Notes under the pieces: model-generated
Told to the model about the DNA's origin: nothing
Seen by the model: the letters and a program-made list of their open reading frames with translations, nothing else
Database searches by the model: none
Part shown: positions 17,066 to 24,941 of the stretch, piece by piece
Layout of the letters: each line of letters starts with the position of its first letter
How positions within the stretch are numbered: the stretch's first letter is position 1
Position numbers and translations under genes: made by a program
Origin: Polyangium sp. 6x1
GTDB taxonomy: Bacteria; Myxococcota_A; Polyangia; Polyangiales; Polyangiaceae
Length of the DNA stretch: 64,000 bases
Direction: 5' to 3'
NCBI RefSeq assembly: GCF_029946515.1
Contig: NZ_JARZHH010000019.1
Location: 62,001 to 126,000, forward strand

Positions 17066-20000
17066 TCACCGCCGATGGCGAGCCGCCCATGCCGCGACGT
17101 CGGCGGCGGCGGCCTCCGCCCGCGGGCCGGATGCGAGATACCCCGCCCGTGCCTCGTCTGCGAGCGAGACCGCGCGCCGCGTATCCTCTCCGGCCGCCAC
17201 GAGCGCCTGCGCGAGCGAATACCGCGCGTCCGCCAGCATGGTCGGGTCACCCGGATGACGCAGGAGGAGCGCGATCGCGCGCTCGAGCAGCGGGATCGCT
17301 CGTTTCGGCGCGTGACGTTCGAGATGGATGTCCGCGAGCGGGACGAGCGCGTCCGCGAGTGACGGGTGGTCCTTCCCGAGCCGCGCCTCGTGGATCGCGA
17401 GGGAGCGCCGGGCGAGCGGCTCGGCTGCGTCCAGGCGGCCGAGCGCGCCGTAAAACCTGACCAGCGTATCGAGCGTGGTCGCGACGAGCCGATGCTCGGG
17501 CCCGAGCGCCTTTTCACGGATCTCGAGCGCGCGGTGCAAAAGCGAGATCGCCTCCTCGTGGGCGCCTTCGTCGTCACGCACGATGCCAATGAGGACGAGC
17601 GTGCTGGCGATGACGGCGTGATCGGCGCCGAAGATCCTTTCACGTATCGCGAGCGAGCGCTGATAATGGTCGAGCGCCTCCTGCGTGCGCCCCAGCATAT
17701 GGTGGGCGCGCCCCATGGCTTCGAGGCAGGTGGCCACTTGCTCCGCGTCCTCGCCGCGCTTGCGTCGCTCCCCTTCGTAGGCCTGCTGCAAGAGGGGCAG
17801 CGCCGCGGTGTGGTTGCCCCGGACCGTGAGGATCCGGCCGAGATCGAAGAGCGCCGACAGCCGCACCGGGTGGTCGGGTGGCAGATGCTGCTCGCTGTTC
17901 TCGACGATGGCGCGGCTCTCGGCCTCGGCCTCCTTCAGCGCGCCGGTCTCCTGGTGGACGACGACGAGCATCCTGCGCGCGAGCAGCGTCGACGGATGGT
18001 CCTTGCCCAGCGTCTCCGACAGCGTGGCGATCGCTCGATCGACGGCCGCTCGCGCATCGACGAGCTTGCCCTGATGGCGCAGCGCGCCCGCGAGGCCTTG
18101 CAGCGAGGCCGCGTAGAGCTCGGGGTCGGGGGGCGAGACGCGCTCGATCTGCTCGATGGCTTGCCGGCAATCCGCCTCGATCTGCGGCGCGTCGGCGAGC
18201 GCATTCCCGCGCGAGCAGATCCGCACGGACAGCCGGGCCATGAGCTCCGGATTGGCCCCCCGCCTGCGGAGCGTCGCCCGCGCATAGTCGAGGGTACGCG
18301 CGGCCTCGTCGGCCCGACGTACGTCGAAAGACTGAATGCCGAACAGATCGACCCAGGCGCTCGCCACGATCTCGTCGTGGTGACTCGAAATCGCTGCGTG
18401 GGCCGCGGCGTGATAATCGACCTCGGCTTCGCGATCCTTGCCGAGCAGGTCCCGGAGCCGTGCGCGCAGGTAAAGCGCCTCCGCTTCGAGCGGCCCATAA
18501 CGTGTCTCGGCGGCGCGCGCGACGAGGGGGTCGATCCGCGTGAGCCCGTCCGCATAACGGCCGACGGCGAGCTCCGCGCGCGCACGGGAGAGATCGCCCG
18601 TGATCCGCGTGATCTCCTCCTGCGCGGCCGTATCCTGCGGACGTGGATCCATCGAGGAGAGCGACTCGAGGTTTTCGCAATCGCTGATGGGCGCGAGCTC
18701 GGACACCGCGCGCGCGCTGCCGTCGACCACGGCGACGTCGGCCTGCGCGAGCGCCTGGGTGAGCGCGCCGAGATCGGAGAGCCGCCGTTCGAGGCAAACC
18801 ATTCTCCTGCCGAGCTGCTCTTCCGTCTGCTCGCCCCGCACCCGCGTGGCCTCGCACGCCTGCGTATGCGCGTTCGTCCATTCCGTCGCTCGCCGGTCGA
18901 GCTGCGCCGCGACCTGATCGAAGGCCCCCGCGGCATAAGGCAGCCCGGTCGCGACGAATGCCTCGCGGACGGCGGCGCGCCCGGAAACGTCCCACACGCC
19001 TTCGAGCCTCCTCGACGCGCCTTGACAAGGGGGCTCCGCAGAAGGCCCCATCGACGCGCGAACGGCCACGCCCGCGACGGCCGCCGCGAGCAGCGGAACG
19101 ACCCACATCGCGATGCGCCGACGCAGCGCGCGCCGATCCCGTTCGAGGATGGCGAGGAGATCCACGAGCGAGCGGTGCCGGGCTTCGGGTTTCGCGGACA
19201 GCCCACGCAGAAGGGCGGCGCTGAGCCAGGCCGGGATATCGGCCGCGCGCGGGGCGTGGACGTCGCCTCGCTGGATCGAATCGAAGATTTCGCTCGGCGT
19301 ATCGCCGCGGAAGGGGCGTACGCCGTGGAGCGCCTCGTGGAGGGCGACGCAAAAGCTGAATTGATCCGCGCGCGCGTCGGCGCGCAAGCCCTGATGTTGT
19401 TCGGGCGCCATGTAGGCGGGGGTGCCAGCGACGACGCTATGCAACGTCGTTCCCTCCCCGCCTGCGCCTGCGGGCACGGCGCCAGAAAGGACTCCCCCTT
19501 CCCGCGCGAGGCCAAAATCGAGCACCCGCACCCTGCCGTCACGCCCGACCACCACGTTCGCCGGCTTGAAGTCCCGGTGCACGATCCCCACCGCGTGCGC
19601 GGCGGCGAGCCCCCGGCCCGCCTGGAGGAACACCGGGAGGACCTCGTGGAACGGGCGACGGCGCTCCGAAAGCCACGCGGCGAGCGTCGGCCCCTCGACG
19701 AACTCCATCACGAGGAAGACGTCGCCGCGCGTGACCCCGACGTCGTGGATCGAGACCACGTTCGGATGCGCGAGGCGCGCGAGCGTCTGTGCCTCGGAGA
19801 GCAGGCGCGCGCGGGCCTGCTCGCTCCCCTCCCCTTGGTCCTCGGCGCGCAGCACCTTCAATGCCACGCGCCTGTTGAGCTCCGGGTCGTAGGCGGCATA
19901 CACGACGCCCATCCCGCCGGCGCCCACCCGGGAGAGCACGACGTAGCGGTGGACTTCGCTTCCAGGTTGCAGCGGGGCCTCGGCGCGGGGCCTCCGCGTG

Positions 20001-20212
20001 TCGCCCGGCATCGCGGCGGGCTCGTCACGGCGCGTGAGCGCCTCCGCGGCCGCGCGGCTCTCCCGGGACGTGTCCATGCTCGGCCCCACCACGGCGACGA
20101 GCTCCTGGCACGCGGGGCATTCGTCCACGTGGTGCTCGGTTTGGGCGGCCATCTCGGGCGCGAGGTGACCGCCCAGGAAAGCGTTCAGCGTGTTCTCACC
20201 CGGGCAACCCAT
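17066..20212 (-). CDS. Membrane Ser/Thr protein kinase with N-terminal zinc finger and TPR domain
   Basis: A 1048-residue kinase. Residues 1-40 hold a zinc-binding motif of the anti-sigma type: Cys 3, His 28-x3-Cys 32-x2-Cys 35. The kinase domain (about 88-365) has GAGGMGVVYAAYD, catalytic Lys 119 in VALKVL, HRDFKPAN with Asp 214, DFGLAR and GTPAYMAPE, so it should be active. One membrane helix lies at about 368-388 (VVPLLAAAVAGVAV). The remainder is TPR repeats of the PBH/NPHP3 type (HYQRSLAIRERIFG and similar). I chose ATG 20212 (MGCPGEN) because it makes the zinc finger N-terminal; the longer frame to 20488 overlaps the divergent sigma gene. It likely controls, or responds with, that sigma factor. 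Confidence 0.9.
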   Translation of the reverse strand: MGCPGENTLNAFLGGHLAPEMAAQTEHHVDECPACQELVAVVGPSMDTSRESRAAAEALTRRDEPAAMPGDTRRPRAEAPLQPGSEVHRYVVLSRVGAGGMGVVYAAYDPELNRRVALKVLRAEDQGEGSEQARARLLSEAQTLARLAHPNVVSIHDVGVTRGDVFLVMEFVEGPTLAAWLSERRRPFHEVLPVFLQAGRGLAAAHAVGIVHRDFKPANVVVGRDGRVRVLDFGLAREGGVLSGAVPAGAGGEGTTLHSVVAGTPAYMAPEQHQGLRADARADQFSFCVALHEALHGVRPFRGDTPSEIFDSIQRGDVHAPRAADIPAWLSAALLRGLSAKPEARHRSLVDLLAILERDRRALRRRIAMWVVPLLAAAVAGVAVRASMGPSAEPPCQGASRRLEGVWDVSGRAAVREAFVATGLPYAAGAFDQVAAQLDRRATEWTNAHTQACEATRVRGEQTEEQLGRRMVCLERRLSDLGALTQALAQADVAVVDGSARAVSELAPISDCENLESLSSMDPRPQDTAAQEEITRITGDLSRARAELAVGRYADGLTRIDPLVARAAETRYGPLEAEALYLRARLRDLLGKDREAEVDYHAAAHAAISSHHDEIVASAWVDLFGIQSFDVRRADEAARTLDYARATLRRRGANPELMARLSVRICSRGNALADAPQIEADCRQAIEQIERVSPPDPELYAASLQGLAGALRHQGKLVDARAAVDRAIATLSETLGKDHPSTLLARRMLVVVHQETGALKEAEAESRAIVENSEQHLPPDHPVRLSALFDLGRILTVRGNHTAALPLLQQAYEGERRKRGEDAEQVATCLEAMGRAHHMLGRTQEALDHYQRSLAIRERIFGADHAVIASTLVLIGIVRDDEGAHEEAISLLHRALEIREKALGPEHRLVATTLDTLVRFYGALGRLDAAEPLARRSLAIHEARLGKDHPSLADALVPLADIHLERHAPKRAIPLLERAIALLLRHPGDPTMLADARYSLAQALVAAGEDTRRAVSLADEARAGYLASGPRAEAAAADVAAWAARHRR

Positions 20213-20313
20213 GCGGACGCACGGGCACGTTATCGTGCGCGTCCTCTGCGGGCAAGCGTGCTGACCGCGGGCTCTTGGCAGGATCGGCTCCTTTGATGCT
20301 ACGATGCGCGCAC

Positions 20314-21213
20314 ATGGGAGACGCCCCGGCACTGGCTCGCAGCTTCGCGTCTGCATGGAGAGCCACGCGGCCGGATGCACCCGCGGACTTTCTCGATTTG
20401 GACGAGGCCTCGCTGGAAGCGGCGCTCGTGTCCCTCCTCGCCGCGGCGCGCGCGACCTGGGCCTCGGTGACAATCGATCCCGATGCATTCATTCCGTACC
20501 TTGCCGCGCGCATCGGCACGGATGTGCCATTGATTCACGCGCTGTCGCCCCGCGCGGGCGCCGATCTTTACCTCGCCTGCGGTTGCGCCCACGGCGACGC
20601 GGCGGCCCTCGCGGCCTTCGACAGGGCCTTGCTGCGCGACGTCACGGCGGCGCTCGCCCGGATCGACCTCGGGAGCACGACGCTGGAGGACCTGCGGGAT
20701 CGTATCCGGCATCGGATCCTCATCGGCGAGAGCGGCGCGCTTCCCCGGATCGCCGAATACACGGGGCGGGGGGATCTGCGCGGGTGGCTACGCGTCGTCG
20801 CCGTCCGCGAGGCGCTCGGCCTCTTGCGCAAGCAGAAGCGCGAAGAGCGCGTCCACCTCGAGCTCGCCCATATCGACCCCTCGTCGGGCGATCCCGAGCT
20901 CGCCCGGATCGAGCAGCTCTACCGCGAGGAGTTCCAGAGCGCCTTCCGGGAAGCGCTGGCCTCGCTCTCGCCGCGCGAGCGCAACCTCCTCCGCCAGCAC
21001 TTCCAGCAGGGCCTCGGCATCGATCAGCTCGGCGAGCTCTACAACATCCACCGCGCGACGGCGGCCCGCTGGCTCGCCCGCGCCCGCGAGCGCCTCGCCT
21101 CGGGCACGCGGCAGCGCATGCGCGAGCGCCTGCAGGTCGAGCGCGGCGAGCTGGACGACATCCTCCGCCTCATCCAGAGCCGGCTCGACATCACGTTGCG
21201 GTCGCAGGCCTAG
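20314..21213 (+). CDS. Sigma-70 family RNA polymerase sigma factor, ECF-like
   Basis: A 299-residue protein from ATG 20314 (MGDAPALARS). The middle has a region 2-like helix (RIAEYTGRGDLRGWLRVVAV, the part that binds core polymerase and -10 DNA) and the C-terminal part has a region 4 helix-turn-helix (LSPRERNLLRQHFQQGLGI, then LYNIHRATAARWLARARE). The first 90 residues are an extra N-terminal domain not found in minimal ECF factors. The gene is divergent from a Ser/Thr kinase that carries an anti-sigma-type zinc finger; the 101-bp region between them is the likely shared promoter. The stop codon TAG coincides with the first three bases of an inserted repeat element. Confidence 0.85.
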   Translation: MGDAPALARSFASAWRATRPDAPADFLDLDEASLEAALVSLLAAARATWASVTIDPDAFIPYLAARIGTDVPLIHALSPRAGADLYLACGCAHGDAAALAAFDRALLRDVTAALARIDLGSTTLEDLRDRIRHRILIGESGALPRIAEYTGRGDLRGWLRVVAVREALGLLRKQKREERVHLELAHIDPSSGDPELARIEQLYREEFQSAFREALASLSPRERNLLRQHFQQGLGIDQLGELYNIHRATAARWLARARERLASGTRQRMRERLQVERGELDDILRLIQSRLDITLRSQA

Positions 21214-21336
21214 CAGGCTGTTGAGAAACGCCGCGAGCGCCCTGGAGCTAGGGAGGAGGACGCAGGAATACAGGCGTATTCCGAGGACGACGACCGACGA
21301 TCCAGGGCGCGCAGCAAGTTTATCAACAGCCTGCTA
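21211..21336. mobile_element. MITE-like element with inverted ends
   Basis: A 126-bp element that begins TAGCAGGCTGTTGA and ends TCAACAGCCTGCTA. The inverted ends extend imperfectly to about 36 bp, including GCGCCCTGGA on each side. An internal hairpin GGAATAC-AGGC-GTATTCC sits near the middle. The ends resemble terminal repeats of transposons, and no transposase is present, so it is probably a non-autonomous copy. Its first three bases are the stop codon of the sigma factor gene. Confidence 0.7.
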
Positions 21337-21412
21337 GCACGACCGAACCAGCCGACCGCACCGGAACGGCCCGCATCGAGGGAGCTCGGAGCCCTCGTCG
21401 TGGTGGGTCGAT

Positions 21413-21430
21413 ACCCTCCTCGAAGAGGGT
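21413..21430. repeat. Inverted-repeat motif, copy 1 of 3
   Basis: ACCCTCCTCGAAGAGGGT is a 6-bp stem with a six-base loop. It recurs at 21672-21689 and, with one change, at 23345-23362, each time followed by GACCCTCGCCGGG. It seems to mark the start of a repeat module. Confidence 0.7.
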
Positions 21431-21479
21431 CGCGACCCTCGCCGGGTGGGTTGTAACGGTCGTCGAGCTGCTTGGGGCC

Positions 21480-21823
21480 GTCGTCGCGGTGGGTGGTGAC
21501 GGTCTTGGACCTGCTCGAAGCCGTCGCCGCGGTGGGTGGTGACGGTCTTGGACCTGCTCGAAGCCGTCGTCGCGGTGGGTGGTGACGGTCCTGGACCTGC
21601 TTGAAGCCGTCGCCGCGGTGGGTGGTGACGGTCTTGGATCTGCTTGAAGCCCGTCGCCGCGGTGGGTCGTTACCCTCCTCGAAGAGGGTATCGACCCTCG
21701 CCGGGTAGGTAGGAACGGTCCTGGACCTGCTCGAAGCCGTCGTCGCGGTGGGTGGTGACGGTCCTGGACCTGCTCGAAGCCGTCGTCGCGGTGGGTCGCA
21801 AGGGTCTTCGACCTGCTCGGAAC
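21480..21823. repeat. 43-bp tandem repeats
   Basis: Units beginning GTCGTCGCGGTGGGT or GTCGCCGCGGTGGGT start at 21480, 21523, 21566, 21609, 21653, 21739 and 21782. The regular unit is 43 bp; the one at 21609 has 44, and the one at 21653 is interrupted by the ACCCTC hairpin module. Because 43 is not a multiple of three, the open frames across it are accidental. The 300-base-plus gap between the sigma gene and the next lipoprotein holds this array and the MITE-like element and nothing else I can support. Confidence 0.85.
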
Positions 21824-21885
21824 ACCCACCGGCCCCCGGTGCGAGCAGGTCTCGACCTGCTCACGACCCGCGTCCGCGCCCCTTC
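21673..21885. repeat. Long direct repeat, left copy (flanks small-gene cassette)
   Basis: This 213-bp stretch is repeated in the same orientation at 23346-23515, where it is 170 bp because one 43-bp unit is missing. Apart from that unit the copies look almost identical by eye. It ends with a hairpin GAGCAGGT-CTCG-ACCTGCTC (21843-21862) and CGTCCGCGCCCCTTC. Confidence 0.85.
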
Positions 21886-21954
21886 TCCGTCACCAAGAGA
21901 ATCCCGGAACCTCGGATGACGAATCTGCCGAGAAGCCATCGCTCGGATGGACGT

Positions 21955-22257
21955 TTAGTCGCAATCGCAGAGCTGGTAGTCGGCGACGTGATTCGTCGTG
22001 CCCTCGAGCGTCGTGCCCGAGCCTTCGTTGAAGATGTACGCGCCGCAGCTCTTGTTCTGCTTGACGCTTTCGCGGATTCCGGCTTCTGCCTTGCGCTTGG
22101 CCTCGTCCGCGTCCGCGCCCTTGGCCTCGACGCGGAACCGAGTGTTTGCGTCACAGGTCTTCATCGCGCCCGGCTCGCTGAGGCTGCGATAGATCTTGAC
22201 GCCGCCCAGGCACCCAGCGAGCGCCACGATAAAAGCCATTCCAATGATTCGCTTCAT
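21955..22257 (-). CDS. Small lipoprotein, unknown function
   Basis: A 100-residue protein from ATG 22257. It has a short signal peptide with lipobox VALAGC (Cys 16). The mature part has four more Cys residues, the last two in QLCDCD at the C terminus, and a Lys/Glu-rich helix (ADADEAKRKAEAGIRE). No family recognised. The gene lies inside the cassette bracketed by long direct repeats. The outer membrane is the likely location. Confidence 0.7.
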   Translation of the reverse strand: MKRIIGMAFIVALAGCLGGVKIYRSLSEPGAMKTCDANTRFRVEAKGADADEAKRKAEAGIRESVKQNKSCGAYIFNEGSGTTLEGTTNHVADYQLCDCD

Positions 22258-22605
22258 GTGGTTTCGTTATCACAGCCTGCCGAGAAGTGTCAAGGCAGGT
22301 GTCCGTTCCAACTCAATGCAGCAACGCCATTTCCGCGGCTCCACCAATGACCGGGTCGAGCACCACCGCCCCGACCGACATCCAGTTCCTCGTCGCGCCC
22401 GTCCAGCGCCGAGGATGCTTCCTCTGGGCGCGCTGGTACACCACGTCCCGTGCAGACGAAGAGCGGCAAGGACCGAGATTCGGACGACGCTCCGCCCCCG
22501 GAGGGCGGCATCAGCCGCGCCGATTGTCATTTTCTGGACGTGTCGTGGTTCCGTCCTGTAGCGTACACATGCCGCGGGAGGGCATGCGCGGCATGGAGGC
22601 CGATC
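22258..22605. other. Intergenic region, no supported gene
   Basis: 348 bases between divergent small genes. Open frames on both strands overlap each other and lack coding character; one plus-strand frame (22354 on) reads a short plausible stretch (TDIQFLVAPVQRRGCFLWAR) but has no ribosome site and no recognisable continuation, so it may be a gene remnant. The region presumably holds promoters for both neighbours. Confidence 0.4.
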
Positions 22606-22911
22606 ATGGCAAAGTGGATTTTGGGGCTAGGAGCTTTGCTCTTGTACGGCTCGCTTGGCATTGCGTCAGGCGTGGCCAGTGTCCCGCCAGAATCACCTCC
22701 AGTTGTGCGCCCCGCAGTCGCGCCGAAAAACATTGCCTATGAGGGCCCATCATCGATATGCAAACGCGAGTGTGATAGGGCATGGTCCGAAGAAAACCGC
22801 AAGTGTCATAAAATCCCGGTCAGGCAAGGACAACGGCGAGAGCGTTGCTGGAGAAGAGCGAACGAAAACCTCTCCAAATGTTATCGGCGATGCAGTGATC
22901 TATATGAGTGA
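22606..22911 (+). CDS. Small exported Cys-rich protein (CX3C helices)
   Basis: A 101-residue protein from ATG 22606. Residues about 3-25 form a signal peptide or anchor (WILGLGALLLYGSLGIASGV). The mature part is short, very basic and has six Cys: CKREC, then single Cys in RKCHK and ERCWR, then CYRRC at the end. Paired CX3C motifs on two helices suggest a disulfide-clamped helical hairpin in the periplasm. Base composition is clearly lower in GC than in the neighbours. The stop overlaps the next start. A longer upstream frame to 22450 lacks a ribosome site. No family recognised. Confidence 0.65.
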   Translation: MAKWILGLGALLLYGSLGIASGVASVPPESPPVVRPAVAPKNIAYEGPSSICKRECDRAWSEENRKCHKIPVRQGQRRERCWRRANENLSKCYRRCSDLYE

Positions 22912-23224
22912 CACAAGCGTGTTCGCGGAACGGTCACTGCGGTTCACGCCGCATGGCAAACGTGGAGGGCGCCGGGTTCTCGTCCGAATTCACGCTCCGG
23001 TCGTCGGCAACAACCAGAACTGGTCGGTTCTGGTCGAGATTTTGGGTCCAGGGAAACGCGTCGCATCAAGGACCATTTGGGGTTACGACGCAGTGCAAGC
23101 TCTTCTTTATGCACTGGCGCTGGTGCCGCTTGATCTTGGAACGCTTGCGCACGAACTCGGCGGGAAGGTAACGTTTCTTGGGAGTGACGATTTAGGCTTC
23201 AGTGCCGCGATTTCGACGCGATAG
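22904..23224 (+). CDS. Small cytoplasmic protein, unknown function
   Basis: A 106-residue protein from ATG 22904, overlapping the previous stop by eight bases, so the two genes are probably co-translated. The sequence alternates predicted strands (RRVLVRIHAPVVG, WSVLVEILGPG) with a helix (DAVQALLYALALVPLDL) and ends in a strand-rich tail (KVTFLGSDDLGFSAAI). No signal peptide. The pattern resembles DUF6968-type small proteins, but this is a recollection of shape, not a match. Its coupling to a secreted Cys-rich protein could mean an effector/immunity or toxin/antitoxin-like pair; nothing proves it. Confidence 0.65.
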   Translation: MSDTSVFAERSLRFTPHGKRGGRRVLVRIHAPVVGNNQNWSVLVEILGPGKRVASRTIWGYDAVQALLYALALVPLDLGTLAHELGGKVTFLGSDDLGFSAAISTR

Positions 23225-23345
23225 GCATGGAGCTATTCGGGCGGCGTGTTTCGAGGGCTGCGCCGTCGACCGCGATCGCGCCGAGCGTCGAGACGCCCCG
23301 GGGGCGCGCCGTCGAGCACGACCGCACCGAGCGCCGCAAGGGCTG

Positions 23346-23515
23346 CCCTCCTCGAAGAGGGTAGCGACCCTCGCCGGGTAGGTAGGAACGGTCCTGGACC
23401 TGCTCGAAGCCGTCGTCGCGGTGGGTCGCAAGGGTCTTCGACCTGCTCGGAACACCCACCGGCCCCCGGTGCGAGCAGGTCTCGACCTGCTCACGACCCG
23501 CGTCCGCGCCCCTTC
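23346..23515. repeat. Long direct repeat, right copy
   Basis: Same orientation as 21673-21885 and lacking one 43-bp unit. Together the two copies enclose about 1.46 kb with three small genes. The 120 bases before it (23225-23345) hold nothing I can support. Confidence 0.85.
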
Positions 23516-23603
23516 CTGAGCGATGGTTGCAGGCGTTTCAATATGGTTATACGGCACTGGCATCCTTGCGAGCGCAACTTGTGTTGTGCTTTCGGAGGAA
23601 GAA

Positions 23604-23771
23604 ATGCCTTTGCTTGAAGTCATCATCATGCTGATGCGTGGTATTGTGGCTGGAATGGCGGCAGTTGGTCCTGGACGAACCGTAGGTTTGCCCTCGAACA
23701 TCTGGGGTTCGTCCGCGGAAAGGGTTCGTCTTGACCGACCGATGATCCAGGGGGTAGGCTCGCTCTCATGA
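23604..23771 (+). CDS. Possible small membrane peptide, coupled to next gene
   Basis: A 55-residue ORF from ATG 23604 with GGAGG at 23594-23598. The first 22 residues are hydrophobic (PLLEVIIMLMRGIVAGMAAV), then a hydrophilic tail. Its stop overlaps the start of the next gene as ATGA, which suggests translational coupling. The ORF could also be only a leader that drives translation of the next gene. An in-frame ATG at 23523 lacks a ribosome site. Confidence 0.35.
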   Translation: MPLLEVIIMLMRGIVAGMAAVGPGRTVGLPSNIWGSSAERVRLDRPMIQGVGSLS

Positions 23772-24838
23772 AGCACCTACACCTTGCAAGCACGGTTCTC
23801 CTCGCGGTTTTGGTCTCCTCGTCCGTAGCTTTGGCCGATGAGCCCAGCGCTCCGCCCTACGACCCCGGCGCTGCGACCAAGATCTTCAGCGCTCCTCGTC
23901 CCACGGAACCTATCGAGGTGCCCGAGGTCATGAAGATCCCGTACACGGATTTGAACACGGACCGAGCCCTCCTGTCGCTCTACGATGCTCCGACCAGGAA
24001 GCGCCTCCAGGAGGCGCAGGCGCTCGAAAAGGCGGGTAAGACGCAGGAGGCACTCGAAAAGTATCAGGATGCCCATGTGCACCACCATCTGCCCGATACG
24101 CAGCTAGAGCTTGGCTTCGCCCAGGCGAGGGCTGGACTTTTCTTGCCCTGTGCTCGGAACATCCAGGCGGTCATTGCATTTTGGGCTTTGCGCGAATACG
24201 CCCTTCATCCCGTCGAAGAGGTTCGGGCGGTCCAGATCTACTGCGCCAGGCACGTCGGGACAGTCGCCCTCCGGATCAACATCCCCGACGTTCGGATCAC
24301 CGTGGACGGGGAGCTGGTGATGGACTGGCCCTACCATGACGAGGTTTACGTCGAGCCCGGAAGCCATGAGATCAAGGCGATGGCATCCGGATACTGGCTC
24401 AACGAGACGCATGTCGACATCAAGGCCGGGGAACGAAAGGAGCTACGGATCGCGATGCAGCAGCGAGTCCATGCTCAATACGTCGCGTTCCCGGCCGCGC
24501 CCACGAACATTTCCATCAACGCAAATCTATCGAGAGCGTCGAAGGACGATCCGCCCACGTGGCCCAAGAACCTCATGGTCGCGAGTGGTATCGGGATGGG
24601 GCTCGGTGTGGCAGGCCTCGCGGTGGGCCTCGTCCTGGTGAACAACGCAGAGTCGAAGTCCTCAGCCGCGACGTGGACGGGAGTCGCGGCCGCCGGGGGT
24701 CTCATGACGGGGCTCTCCCTGACGGGCCTCATCATCGGGCTCGCGAACCGTCCCGAGCCGCCTCCGCCGAACGTCATCATCACGCCCCAATTCGCGAAGG
24801 GTGGGGCCGGCGTGCAGCTCACGGGCACCTTGGAGTAG
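23768..24838 (+). CDS. Exported TPR/PEGA-like protein with C-terminal membrane helices
   Basis: A 356-residue protein with a cleavable signal peptide (LASTVLLAVLVSSSVALADE). It then has a TPR-like helical pair (LQEAQALEKAGKTQEALEKYQDAH), a PEGA-like strand domain (VRITVDGELVMDW, VYVEPGSHEIKAMASGYW), and near the end two hydrophobic Gly/Ala-rich helices (MVASGIGMGLGVAGLAVGLV and GLMTGLSLTGLIIGLA). This layout is common and numerous in Polyangiales genomes and its role is unknown; PEGA domains are thought to bind cell-surface partners. A similar protein is encoded at 30282-31307. It sits just after the repeat-bracketed cassette. Confidence 0.8.
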   Translation: MKHLHLASTVLLAVLVSSSVALADEPSAPPYDPGAATKIFSAPRPTEPIEVPEVMKIPYTDLNTDRALLSLYDAPTRKRLQEAQALEKAGKTQEALEKYQDAHVHHHLPDTQLELGFAQARAGLFLPCARNIQAVIAFWALREYALHPVEEVRAVQIYCARHVGTVALRINIPDVRITVDGELVMDWPYHDEVYVEPGSHEIKAMASGYWLNETHVDIKAGERKELRIAMQQRVHAQYVAFPAAPTNISINANLSRASKDDPPTWPKNLMVASGIGMGLGVAGLAVGLVLVNNAESKSSAATWTGVAAAGGLMTGLSLTGLIIGLANRPEPPPPNVIITPQFAKGGAGVQLTGTLE

Positions 24839-24941
24839 CGGTCCATCGCCGTCGAGGCGAGCGCCGCGAAGAGGCTGCGCGCGACCCACCGGAGGGGCCG
24901 TTGTGATAGTGTCCAGCGCGACGCCCCACCCCTGGAGTCTC

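Noticed and set aside
17366-20296. 976-codon plus-strand frame
   Set aside because: Antisense shadow of the zinc-finger Ser/Thr kinase; no domain or signal.
21480-21823. CRISPR array
   Set aside because: Units are contiguous with no unique spacers and there are no cas genes.
21323-21829. Minus-strand frame in the 43-bp repeats
   Set aside because: The repeat period is not a multiple of three, so the frame reads each copy differently (THRDDGFEQ, then HPPRRRLRAG); an artefact of the repeat.
23192-23776. Minus-strand 194-codon frame
   Set aside because: Runs through the direct repeat and antisense to the coupled small ORF; no start signal or motif.
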